In this document: positions 1 to 5,028 of the stretch, piece by piece
How the letters are laid out: the number at the start of each line of letters is the position of its first letter
Numbering within the stretch: position 1 is the first letter of the stretch
Assembly (NCBI GenBank): GCA_903927685.1
Contig: CAIYOB010001561.1
Span: forward strand, 1 to 5,028
DNA: 5,028 nt
From: an uncultured Planctomycetaceae bacterium
GTDB taxonomy: Bacteria > Planctomycetota > Planctomycetia > Pirellulales > Pirellulaceae
Direction: 5' to 3'
Program-made: the position numbers and the translations under genes
The notes under the pieces: generated by a model
Seen by the model: the letters and a program-made list of their open reading frames with translations, nothing else
Database searches by the model: none
What the model was told of the DNA's origin: nothing

Positions 1-3
1 CGG

Positions 4-1056
4 TCATCGCAAGTGCTGTTCGGTCAACTTCAACACGCGGTCGGCCTGCTCCTTGGTAACGACGGCCGCGCCGGCATCCAGGCTGGCGGGCATGATTCCA
101 TAGCGTTTATACAAGGTCAGCTGAACCACCGGGTAGAAGCCCTGGGTGTATGGCTGTTGGTCGACGGTGAAGCGGATCACGCCGACGTTCAGCAGGCGCA
201 AGATCTCGGGGCTCAGGTCGAAGCCCGCCACCACGACGCCGCGTTCGGCAAAATGCTGCTCGACTGCCAAGCCAGCGCCTTCGGTATCCGCTTGCCCCGT
301 GCAAACCACGAATTTGATCTGGGGATTCTTCTTCAGTTCCCGCGTGACGGTCGCCACCGCTTCCGCCGTCGTGTTGCCCGTGACCGCGGTCGTCCAGGTC
401 ACGCCGTGCTTGCCGAGTTCTTCCTGCTCGCCGCGCAAGCGGTCGTCGAGCGCCGAGACGCCCGCGGCATGCTGGGTCATCAGGATGTGCGTGCCGCGCG
501 GGATGTAGTCCGCGCAGCGGCGGCCTACCGTTCGACCGGCGTCATAGTACCGCTGGCAGACGGCGCTCAGGCGAGCGTTGGGTGTCGCATAGTCGTCCAC
601 ATTGAAGGCCACCAGCGGCACGCCTTGGTCGCACGCCTCCTGAGCGACCGCGTCGAAGGCTTCCGAGTCGATGATGTTCAGCGCGATCCCATCGTAGCCG
701 TCGCGCAGGGCCTGGCGTACCATCTCGGCCTGGGCCTTGACGTCCACTCCCGTCGTCCCGGTAAACACGCACTCGACGCCCATCCGCTCGGCCGCGTCCT
801 CCATGCCCTTCCGGACCGGCTTGAAGAAGTCCTCCTCCAGGCACGTGGTGATAAAAATGAACTTCAGCTTTTTCTCGGCGGCGCCCGCGGGGTCCGCGCC
901 CGACACCGCCGCCGGAAACAGGCACGCGAACAGGCACCAGGCACTGAGCATGGCGCCGACCTGTCGGCCGCTCGCCCCGCGTCTTGCCTGACGCTCACCT
1001 GATCGTATTCGCCGCCCAGCGTGACCAACCCGCGTCTGGAATGGGATGGCGTTCAT
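4..1056 (-). CDS. Sugar ABC transporter periplasmic substrate-binding protein (Peripla_BP_4 / RbsB-like)
   Basis: This is a predicted exported binding protein of the ribose/galactose-type periplasmic binding family, which captures a small sugar or related ligand and delivers it to an ABC importer. The ATG at 1056 gives 350 residues and has GGGAG eight bases upstream. The protein has a long Arg-rich N-terminus (about residues 1-35), a hydrophobic segment (36-52) ending near AVSGA, then the two-lobed fold from about residue 63. Family-like motifs are KLKFIFITT (63-71), DGIALNIID (122-130), the ligand-region FNVDD (151-155), VCTGQAD (251-257), AGFDLSPEI (277-285) and VDQQPYTQGFYPV (298-310). The length is normal for the family once the long leader is discounted. 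It follows the small membrane protein gene by 43 bp, so co-transcription is likely. Permease and ATPase genes are not in the window. The ligand cannot be read from the sequence. An alternative ATG at 951 gives a shorter leader but has a weaker ribosome binding site. Confidence 0.9.
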   Translation of the reverse strand: MNAIPFQTRVGHAGRRIRSGERQARRGASGRQVGAMLSAWCLFACLFPAAVSGADPAGAAEKKLKFIFITTCLEEDFFKPVRKGMEDAAERMGVECVFTGTTGVDVKAQAEMVRQALRDGYDGIALNIIDSEAFDAVAQEACDQGVPLVAFNVDDYATPNARLSAVCQRYYDAGRTVGRRCADYIPRGTHILMTQHAAGVSALDDRLRGEQEELGKHGVTWTTAVTGNTTAEAVATVTRELKKNPQIKFVVCTGQADTEGAGLAVEQHFAERGVVVAGFDLSPEILRLLNVGVIRFTVDQQPYTQGFYPVVQLTLYKRYGIMPASLDAGAAVVTKEQADRVLKLTEQHLR

Positions 1057-1064
1057 GTGGTTGT

Positions 1065-1069
1065 CTCCC
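1065..1069 (-). promoter_or_regulatory. Ribosome binding site of the substrate-binding protein gene
   Basis: GGGAG on the minus strand lies eight bases before the ATG at 1056. It favours that start over the in-frame GTG at 1080, which lies upstream of this site, and over the ATG at 951, which is preceded only by a weak AGG. Confidence 0.6.
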
Positions 1070-1099
1070 GTGTCTGCCACTGCCGTTGTTACGGGCTGC

Positions 1100-1384
1100 C
1101 TACAGTTCCTTGTCGCCCAGTTCTTCCATCAGCTTGATCACGCCGACCACGATCGGCACCAGGCCGACACTGATCGCGATAAAGATCCAGACCGGCCATG
1201 CCAGGCTCAAGCTGGGCGAAATCAGGTACAACCCGACGCCCACCAGGATCGGCGGATAAATGGCGGCGTCGTAGACGGGCTCGGCAAAGGCGGTGCCGCC
1301 TGCCGAGTTGTACGAGACCTTGCTCTTGTAGGCGATCCAGCCGATGGCAATCACGATCAAGGCGTAACCGATCACGGTCCCCAT
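1100..1384 (-). CDS. Small integral membrane protein, function unknown
   Basis: This 94-residue protein is strongly hydrophobic. I do not recognise its family. Likely membrane segments are residues 3-19 (IGYALIVIAIGW core), about 44-60 (PPILVGVGLYLIS) and about 62-84 (WPVWIFIAISVGLVPIVVG). A polar loop of about 24 residues (20-43, KSKVSYNSAGG onwards) separates the first two, and the C-terminus is charged (KLMEELGDKEL). The start is well supported: AAGGA sits six bases before the ATG. The gene ends 43 bp before the sugar-binding protein gene and reads the same way, so the two are probably one transcript. An accessory role beside the importer is possible but rests only on position. It is too short, with too few membrane segments, to be a normal ABC permease. 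An extended -10 promoter candidate lies about 60 bp upstream. Confidence 0.8.
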   Translation of the reverse strand: MGTVIGYALIVIAIGWIAYKSKVSYNSAGGTAFAEPVYDAAIYPPILVGVGLYLISPSLSLAWPVWIFIAISVGLVPIVVGVIKLMEELGDKEL

Positions 1385-1445
1385 ACGTCTTCCTTACGAG
1401 TTCAAGCCACAAAACCACGAGCCGTCCTGCATCCGCTCGACGGAC

Positions 1446-1454
1446 ATTGTAGCA
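1446..1454 (-). promoter_or_regulatory. Candidate extended -10 promoter for the membrane protein / binding protein pair
   Basis: The minus strand reads TGCTACAAT, which matches an extended -10 element (TGn followed by TACAAT, one change from TATAAT). No recognisable -35 lies at the usual distance, which is acceptable for extended -10 promoters. Transcription would begin near 1435-1440, giving a leader of about 50 bases before the ATG at 1384. It sits in the 121-bp gap after the BNR_4 gene, which shows no clear stem-plus-T-run terminator. The assignment is by motif only, and planctomycete promoter rules are poorly known. Confidence 0.35.
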
Positions 1455-1505
1455 GATCCGGGCGGCCTGCGCGGATAGCCCCCGACAAGCTCTCGACGCG
1501 GCGCG

Positions 1506-2918
1506 CTAGCGGCCCGACCTGACTTCATCTGGGGTCGCGGACGCGCCGGCCATGTCGTACGGTAGCCGCCAGACGCGATCGCCGTTGCGATTGGTGAAAT
1601 ACAGATGCGACGGCGAAATCTGGTCCGGGTTGCCATCCGCCCAGAACGCAGAGAAGTCGGGGTGGGCGTTCACGGGACGGCGGACATAGTTGTGATTCCA
1701 GGGACTGGCCGCGGTCACGTCGCGGTCCTTGGCCCACGTCCGGCCTTGATCCCGGCTGATCCAGACGGCGACCTCGCCGCCCGACCCGATCGGCTGCGGC
1801 CCCGGTTCCGTGGGGCCGATGATCCGCCACGCGGAATCGTCCTCCAGGTACAGCGAGCCCGTGGTGTAGTTGTGGTTGGCGCGGGTCACTTCGGCATACT
1901 GCCAGCCGTCCGGCGTCGCGTGTGCCACGGTCCACCAGCGGGGATCGCCGCCGGGCCCGGGGCGATAGTCGCCGCTGGTGATGTACAGGATGACCGGCCG
2001 GCCAGCTCGATCCAGGTCCAGGTCATGGATGTAGACCAGCCGCTGTTCCGCCTGATAGTCGCGGACCAGGGCGGGATTGTGCGGTTCGACCAGCGGCACC
2101 GGCACCGACTCGCCGCGCGCATTGCGCCAAGTCTTCCCCAGGTCGTCCGTCTGCAGGTAGTACAGGTTCGTGCGTTTATCGACGTTCCCGCCGGGATGCA
2201 TGTTGAAAGCGGTGAGGATCACGTCGCCGCGCTGGTGGCTGGTCTGATAGTGGCCCCCCAGTCCGGCGAACTTCTGGTCCGGCGCCCACGTGAGCCCGTC
2301 GGGGCTAGTGCTCCAATACAGTTCGCGGCCCTTGGTATACTTCGTGAACAGGTACAGGAAGCCGCGGCCTTCGAGCCAACGCGGCTGGGGATACGTCATC
2401 TCGCGTTCCGCACGGCGCTCGAACGCGTCCGTGCTGTACGGCTGGACGCTGCGGTAGATGAATCCCGGACGAACCCGCCCCCGGCCGCTGACGAACACCC
2501 ACAGGTAGCCCTGTTCGTCGAGGCATAAACTGGGATTGTCATGCGGATCGTCGACGCCGGCCTTGTCGTGGACGATCGTCGGCCGAGGCACGACATGACG
2601 CTCGTGATCGTAGTACGAGGCCATCGCCAAGAGGTACCGTTTTCCCTGTTTCGCCCCGCCGTAAACAAAAAACGTCTTGTTGACTTGGGGCGCGTAAACG
2701 GCCATCGGCACATGGTTGGCCGTGTAGGTCCCCAGGCCCCCCGAGTACTTGTCGCCGTGCTCGGACATTTGGCCCAGGGTGAACCAGATGCCGCGGTAGC
2801 CGTCGTCTTTGTCCCGCGCGACGACAGGGGCCTTTGTGGCGTCGGCGGCGCAGGCCAGCGTAGCGACGGCCGCGAGGGCGCATTGCAGGGCCAGATGCTG
2901 CTTGGGGTTGACTGACAT
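1506..2918 (-). CDS. Exported BNR_4 family beta-propeller protein (sialidase-like fold; possible polysaccharide lyase or glycan-active enzyme)
   Basis: This 470-residue protein has a signal peptide (residues 1-27, hydrophobic core about 8-22, ending ACAADA), so it should act outside the cytoplasm. The region from about residue 38 (DDGYRGIWFTLGQ) through YSGGLGTY (58-65), VNKTFFVYGGA (79-89) and PHDNPSLCLDEQGYLWVFVSGRG (from 125) is typical of the BNR_4 family. Three Asp boxes, the turn motif of sialidase-type propellers, are visible: STSPDGLTW (203-211), TDDLGKTW (257-264) and SRDQGRTW (388-395). There is no obvious sialidase FRIP motif, so sialidase activity should not be assumed. As I recall, propeller polysaccharide lyases such as ulvan lyases resemble this family, and conserved-looking His105 and His126 would fit such a site; this is inference. 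The ATG at 2918 is chosen for its GAGGAG eight bases upstream and for the signal peptide. The frame extends upstream to 3086, but that part reads through the palindromic element. The neighbouring sugar-binding protein fits a glycan-use context. Confidence 0.85.
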   Translation of the reverse strand: MSVNPKQHLALQCALAAVATLACAADATKAPVVARDKDDGYRGIWFTLGQMSEHGDKYSGGLGTYTANHVPMAVYAPQVNKTFFVYGGAKQGKRYLLAMASYYDHERHVVPRPTIVHDKAGVDDPHDNPSLCLDEQGYLWVFVSGRGRVRPGFIYRSVQPYSTDAFERRAEREMTYPQPRWLEGRGFLYLFTKYTKGRELYWSTSPDGLTWAPDQKFAGLGGHYQTSHQRGDVILTAFNMHPGGNVDKRTNLYYLQTDDLGKTWRNARGESVPVPLVEPHNPALVRDYQAEQRLVYIHDLDLDRAGRPVILYITSGDYRPGPGGDPRWWTVAHATPDGWQYAEVTRANHNYTTGSLYLEDDSAWRIIGPTEPGPQPIGSGGEVAVWISRDQGRTWAKDRDVTAASPWNHNYVRRPVNAHPDFSAFWADGNPDQISPSHLYFTNRNGDRVWRLPYDMAGASATPDEVRSGR

Positions 2919-2926
2919 CGTATTCG

Positions 2927-2932
2927 CTCCTC
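2927..2932 (-). promoter_or_regulatory. Ribosome binding site of the BNR_4 gene
   Basis: GAGGAG lies eight bases before the ATG at 2918 and decides that start against the longer frame. It partly overlaps a short inverted repeat (CCTC, four-base loop, GAGG; 2929-2940) that could weakly mask the site. That effect is speculative. Confidence 0.6.
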
Positions 2933-2965
2933 GTGCGAGGCGTGGTGCTCGGTTGCGCTGTAATC

Positions 2966-2981
2966 CTCCGTTCTGACGGAG
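2966..2981 (-). other. Perfect 6-bp hairpin (CTCCGT / ACGGAG, 4-base loop)
   Basis: On the minus strand CTCCGT pairs perfectly with ACGGAG around the loop CAGA. No T-run follows (the next bases are GATTACAG), so it is not a standard intrinsic terminator. It lies directly beyond the inner end of the palindromic element. If that element is an insertion, the hairpin would originally have stood three bases after the stop codon of the NlpC/P60 gene. It may be the remains of that gene's 3' structure, or part of the leader of the BNR_4 gene. Confidence 0.45.
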
Positions 2982-2984
2982 CGC

Positions 2985-3128
2985 TAATGCGTTGTCCAAG
3001 CTAAGAACTGGGGTTGGGTGGCTGGGGTCGAGCCACGAGGTACGAGTGGCCAGCCCCCAGTTCTTGCCCCTGGGGGCTCGCTGCACTCGACCCCAGGCAC
3101 CCCAATATTCAGCCTCGACAACGCACTA
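2985..3128. repeat. Imperfect palindromic intergenic element with terminal inverted repeats (MITE-like or REP-like)
   Basis: The outer 18 bases at each end are inverted repeats matching at 15 of 18 positions: 2985-3002 (TAATGCGTTGTCCAAGCT) and 3111-3128. Each end is TA. Inside is a perfect 11-bp inverted repeat, AAGAACTGGGG (3003-3013) with CCCCAGTTCTT (3055-3065). A second hairpin pairs CTGGGG (3070-3075) with CCCCAG (3091-3096). The motif CTGGGGTCGAG occurs once in each orientation (3022-3032, and inverted at 3086-3096), so the whole element reads as two diverged inverted halves. There is no room for a transposase. The TA ends and small size suggest a non-autonomous element moved by a TA-targeting (IS630/Tc1-type) transposase, but a REP-like structural repeat is equally possible. 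The right end contains the stop codon of the NlpC/P60 gene. Its RNA would fold strongly and could limit read-through into the BNR_4 gene. Confidence 0.65.
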
Positions 3129-4313
3129 ATCTAGCCACCGTTTGGCAAACGCAAAAGCGGCCTCACGGGCGGCCGAGTAATTGGGGTGCTGCGGGTTAAA
3201 ACTGGTGATCTGAACAGCCGGCCGGACAGCTTCCAGGTACTGGTCGTCGCCCAGGAAGATTCCGGTATGCCCGATGCGGCCGTCGGAGCGGAGGAAGTAC
3301 AGCGTGTCGCCACGGCGGAGGCCGGCCCGGGACCAACGTGTGGCGGTCAGCCGGCCGACGTACGCTTGCTGGTCCGAATCTCGCGGAAGCCGCAACCCCG
3401 CGGTCCCGAAGCCGGTTTGGACCAAGCCCGAGCAGTCCACGCCTGCAGACGTTCTGCCGCCCCACAGGTACGGCGTGCCCTTCAGCCGCAACGCTGCGGC
3501 GATGGCCCGCTCGACTGCCGGATGGCTGCCCGGCTCTTCCACCTCACACTTGCCAGCGGGAACATTCGCGGTTTCCCCGGTCGGCAGCAAGACCTGAACG
3601 GCGTCCTGCGTCCGGCCCGTGCACTTCAGGCGCGCGCCGAGCGGCAATTGCGTCTGGCCGTCCAGGTAGTTCTCGCACAGCCGGACCTGCGGACCGTCCT
3701 GGTAACGCACGAACTCGGCTTCATCCACCCGTTGGATATCGCTGGCGGCAATGTACGCCACGTAACCTTCATCGCTTCGGCACAGGAAAAGTCCCCCCTC
3801 GGCCTCGCGCAGCAGGAACACACTTTCACCCAGCAGGCAGTCGTTCTCGATCCCGCGTTCGCCCGTGGGCCGGTCGTAAGCGAAGCTGTGCGGGACCTTG
3901 ATGAACCCGAATCGCCGAGCCTCCAGCGATGCGGAAGGAAGCGACTCCAAGCGGTCGTCCACCCGGGTGAAGCCCAACCGCTGAAGCAGTTCCAACAGGG
4001 CTGCCCGATGTTCGGCGAATTCGACCCAACCGGTCAGACGGACGCGATTCCCATCAACCCATTCGGCCCGGGCGTCGAACGCGAACAGCCTTGGATCTCG
4101 CACGACGGCGCGGCGAAACTGCTGCAGGTAAGTGGGCAACCGTTCCGGTCGCCCGTGCAGGTCCGGCTCGAATTCCCGCAGCACTGCATCGCTGAGCAGC
4201 GTTTTGGTGGCCGGCGACGGTGCCGCGGGCGCGGACTCAGCCGCCGACAGCGCGGCGACGGGCGGCAGGAGCAGACTGGCGACGCTGGCGAAAGCAAGAA
4301 TGAGGCGGGGCAT
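3126..4313 (-). CDS. Exported C40 family (NlpC/P60) cysteine hydrolase with BON-like and SH3-like regions
   Basis: This 395-residue protein is a predicted cell-wall peptide hydrolase; NlpC/P60 enzymes cut D-Glu to diamino-acid bonds in peptidoglycan stems. Residues 1-24 form a signal peptide (cleavage near ALSA). Residues about 60-126 look like a BON-type domain (VRLTGWVEFAEHRAALLELL, then GFTRVDDRLESLP). Residues about 136-196 and 212-258 look like two SH3-type regions. The NlpC/P60 domain spans about 265-372. It shows LKGTPYLWGGRTSAGVDCSG with nucleophile Cys294, the RLPRDSDQQ segment, AGLRRGDTLYF, and GHTGIFLG with His349. The third catalytic position, 12 residues after that His, is Glu361 (QYLEA) where His is usual. 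AAGGA sits seven bases before the ATG. The gene begins 19 bp after the four-helix-bundle gene and may be co-transcribed. Its TAG stop falls within the right arm of the palindromic element. Confidence 0.9.
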   Translation of the reverse strand: MPRLILAFASVASLLLPPVAALSAAESAPAAPSPATKTLLSDAVLREFEPDLHGRPERLPTYLQQFRRAVVRDPRLFAFDARAEWVDGNRVRLTGWVEFAEHRAALLELLQRLGFTRVDDRLESLPSASLEARRFGFIKVPHSFAYDRPTGERGIENDCLLGESVFLLREAEGGLFLCRSDEGYVAYIAASDIQRVDEAEFVRYQDGPQVRLCENYLDGQTQLPLGARLKCTGRTQDAVQVLLPTGETANVPAGKCEVEEPGSHPAVERAIAAALRLKGTPYLWGGRTSAGVDCSGLVQTGFGTAGLRLPRDSDQQAYVGRLTATRWSRAGLRRGDTLYFLRSDGRIGHTGIFLGDDQYLEAVRPAVQITSFNPQHPNYSAAREAAFAFAKRWLD

Positions 4314-4332
4314 CGGCTATTCCTTGCACGAT

Positions 4333-4806
4333 CTAAGTGTTTCGGAACAACTCCGGTCGCTGCTGGCCGGTGATCCGCTCGTAGATCTCCCACACGTCGT
4401 CTGTCCAGTTCACGCGTTTGCGGATGTGTTTGACCCCCGAGCCCTCTTTGATCATGGACTGAATGAACTTGACGTTCATCTTGCGGATCTCGGTGCCTTC
4501 GTCGAACAACTCGGAGAACGCCGCTTCGGGAAGATACTCGCGATCAACGGCGGCGCACAAATGGGATTGGGTCTCGTTCAAGCTGCCGAGGGCGTAGCCC
4601 AGAAACGTAATGAACTCGCCCTGCGTACCCCGCCCGAAGCCTTCGGCGATGTTCGACATGACCGACTCGGACGAGTCGTTGATTTGCACGACCAACCGGT
4701 GATCCGTCGCGAATGCACTGGTCTTTGTCCAGCGGAAGATATTCTTGGACCAGACTCTCGCCCGCTGCCAGCACCGCAAGTCGGTGAAAACAGTCACGCC
4801 CGCCAT
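4333..4806 (-). CDS. Four-helix-bundle protein (23S rRNA intervening-sequence protein family)
   Basis: The product is 157 residues. The core (about 8-125) matches the four-helix-bundle family first described from proteins encoded in intervening sequences of 23S rRNA. Seen are FTDLRCWQRARVWSKNIF near the N-terminus, then DHRLVVQINDSSESVMSNIAEGFGRG (the family signature, about 35-60) and EFITFLGYALGSLNETQSHL (about 64-83). Members form small helical oligomers; one related group acts with diversity-generating reverse transcriptases, but no reverse transcriptase or repeat pair is visible here. About 30 C-terminal residues (VNWTDDVWEIYERITGQQRP and beyond) exceed the usual length of about 120. The start at 4806 has GGGAGG seven bases upstream. 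The frame stays open to 4974 but there reads the GTAC repeats and is not protein-like. Hand-counted GC over 4381-4800 is about 57 percent, below most of the NlpC/P60 gene, which fits horizontal spread. Function in the cell is unknown. Confidence 0.9.
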   Translation of the reverse strand: MAGVTVFTDLRCWQRARVWSKNIFRWTKTSAFATDHRLVVQINDSSESVMSNIAEGFGRGTQGEFITFLGYALGSLNETQSHLCAAVDREYLPEAAFSELFDEGTEIRKMNVKFIQSMIKEGSGVKHIRKRVNWTDDVWEIYERITGQQRPELFRNT

Positions 4807-4813
4807 TGGACAT

Positions 4814-4819
4814 CCTCCC
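4814..4819 (-). promoter_or_regulatory. Ribosome binding site of the four-helix-bundle gene
   Basis: GGGAGG lies seven bases before the ATG at 4806. An out-of-frame ATG at 4813 touches this site but is too close to be used with it. The site rejects the in-frame upstream start that would pull the GTAC repeats into the protein. Confidence 0.7.
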
Positions 4820-4919
4820 GTGTCAGAGTTGGAATTAGCGAACCACGCGACGGCCGTGAGTGTAGTCAGAGCGAGGAGGAATTGGTACTGTGGCAAGGGG
4901 GTGTGCTGGAGAAAAGACG

Positions 4920-5028
4920 GTACGGGGTACCCAGTACAGGGTACCCAGTACGGGGTGCACAGTACGGGGTACACAGTACCGGGTACCGGGTACGAAGTAC
5001 CGGGTACCGGGTACCGAGTACCGGGTAC
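4920..5028. repeat. Tandem array of 15 GTACNNN heptamers plus a partial unit, continuing past the window end
   Basis: Every seven bases from 4920 the tetramer GTAC recurs, with one exception (GTGC at 4955). The three-base spacers in order are GGG, CCA, AGG, CCA, GGG, ACA, GGG, ACA, CGG, CGG, GAA, CGG, CGG, CGA, CGG, then GTAC at the window edge. The first eight units alternate a G-rich spacer with one ending in CA, a 14-bp period. From 4976 the order is CGG, CGG and a spacer ending in A, a 21-bp period. GTAC is its own reverse complement, so the array reads GTAC on both strands. It ends 113 bp before the ATG of the four-helix-bundle gene. It is not coding. Similar GTAC-rich strings occur in planctomycete-type genomes by my recollection, which was not checked. 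Confidence 0.9.

Noticed and set aside
13..1002. Long plus-strand open frame (329 codons) opposite the binding protein gene
   Set aside because: The opposite strand encodes a clear periplasmic binding protein with matching motifs throughout. The antisense product shows no recognisable domain.
1385..1505. Intrinsic terminator after the BNR_4 gene
   Set aside because: The region is GC-rich with only weak inverted repeats and no T-run on the minus strand, so no terminator can be called.
1605..2528. Plus-strand open frame (307 codons) opposite the BNR_4 gene
   Set aside because: It lies wholly inside the BNR_4 gene, which has three Asp boxes in the other strand's frame. The antisense composition looks like a shadow.
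2919..3086. Upstream extension of the BNR_4 frame
   Set aside because: It reads through the palindromic element and would hide the signal peptide. GAGGAG before 2918 marks the true start.
3186..4373. Long plus-strand open frame (395 codons) opposite the NlpC/P60 gene
   Set aside because: It mirrors a gene with clear domains, has no family motifs, and is rich in Arg, Pro, Gln and Ala, as expected for an antisense frame in GC-rich DNA.
4807..4974. N-terminal extension of the four-helix-bundle frame into the repeats
   Set aside because: The added residues translate the GTAC heptamers (YPV and CTG-type runs) and a strong ribosome binding site supports the start at 4806.
4890..5028. Plus-strand GTG frame after an AGGAGGA-like sequence, open to the window end through the heptamers
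   Set aside because: It would encode mainly repeat-derived peptide. A 7-bp array without stops stays open in any frame, so the open frame carries no evidence of coding.
4333..5028. Diversity-generating retroelement suggested by the four-helix-bundle protein
   Set aside because: No reverse transcriptase and no template/variable repeat pair is present in the window. The heptamer array has the wrong form.

Overview
The window is GC-rich bacterial DNA. It holds five protein-coding genes, all on the minus strand, so the transcription order runs from high to low coordinates. No tRNA, rRNA or CRISPR array was recognised. The organism is most likely a planctomycete, possibly of the Pirellulales type. 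This rests on the mix of a four-helix-bundle (23S rRNA intervening-sequence) protein, a secreted SH3/NlpC-P60 hydrolase, a BNR_4 beta-propeller protein, palindromic intergenic repeats and a GTAC-heptamer tract. It is inferred from gene content, not proven.

Layout in transcription order. First comes a tandem array of GTACNNN heptamers (4920-5028) that runs off the window end. About 110 bp later is a four-helix-bundle protein gene (4333-4806). Its start is fixed by a strong GGGAGG ribosome binding site, not by the longer frame that reads back into the repeats. Nineteen bases further on is an exported cysteine hydrolase with a BON-like N-terminal region, two SH3-like regions and a C-terminal NlpC/P60 domain (3126-4313). 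Its stop codon lies inside a roughly 144-bp imperfect palindrome with TA at both ends (2985-3128), which looks like a MITE-type or REP-type element. Next is an exported BNR_4 beta-propeller protein with three Asp boxes (1506-2918). A 121-bp gap follows, containing a possible extended -10 promoter. Then come a 94-residue membrane protein of unknown function (1100-1384) and a sugar-type periplasmic binding protein (4-1056).

How the genes may work together. The last two genes look like one unit: they are 43 bp apart, and a small membrane protein precedes a Peripla_BP_4-type binding protein. The other parts of an ABC importer, if present, would lie beyond position 1. The BNR_4 protein just upstream could act on, or bind, a polysaccharide whose sugars are then imported, but no gene here names the substrate. 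The four-helix-bundle and NlpC/P60 genes form a second possible unit, and the functional link between them is unknown.

The most unusual features are the layered heptamer array, the TA-bounded palindrome with a predictable empty site, and a His-to-Glu change at the third catalytic position of the NlpC/P60 domain. No convincing new multi-gene system was found.
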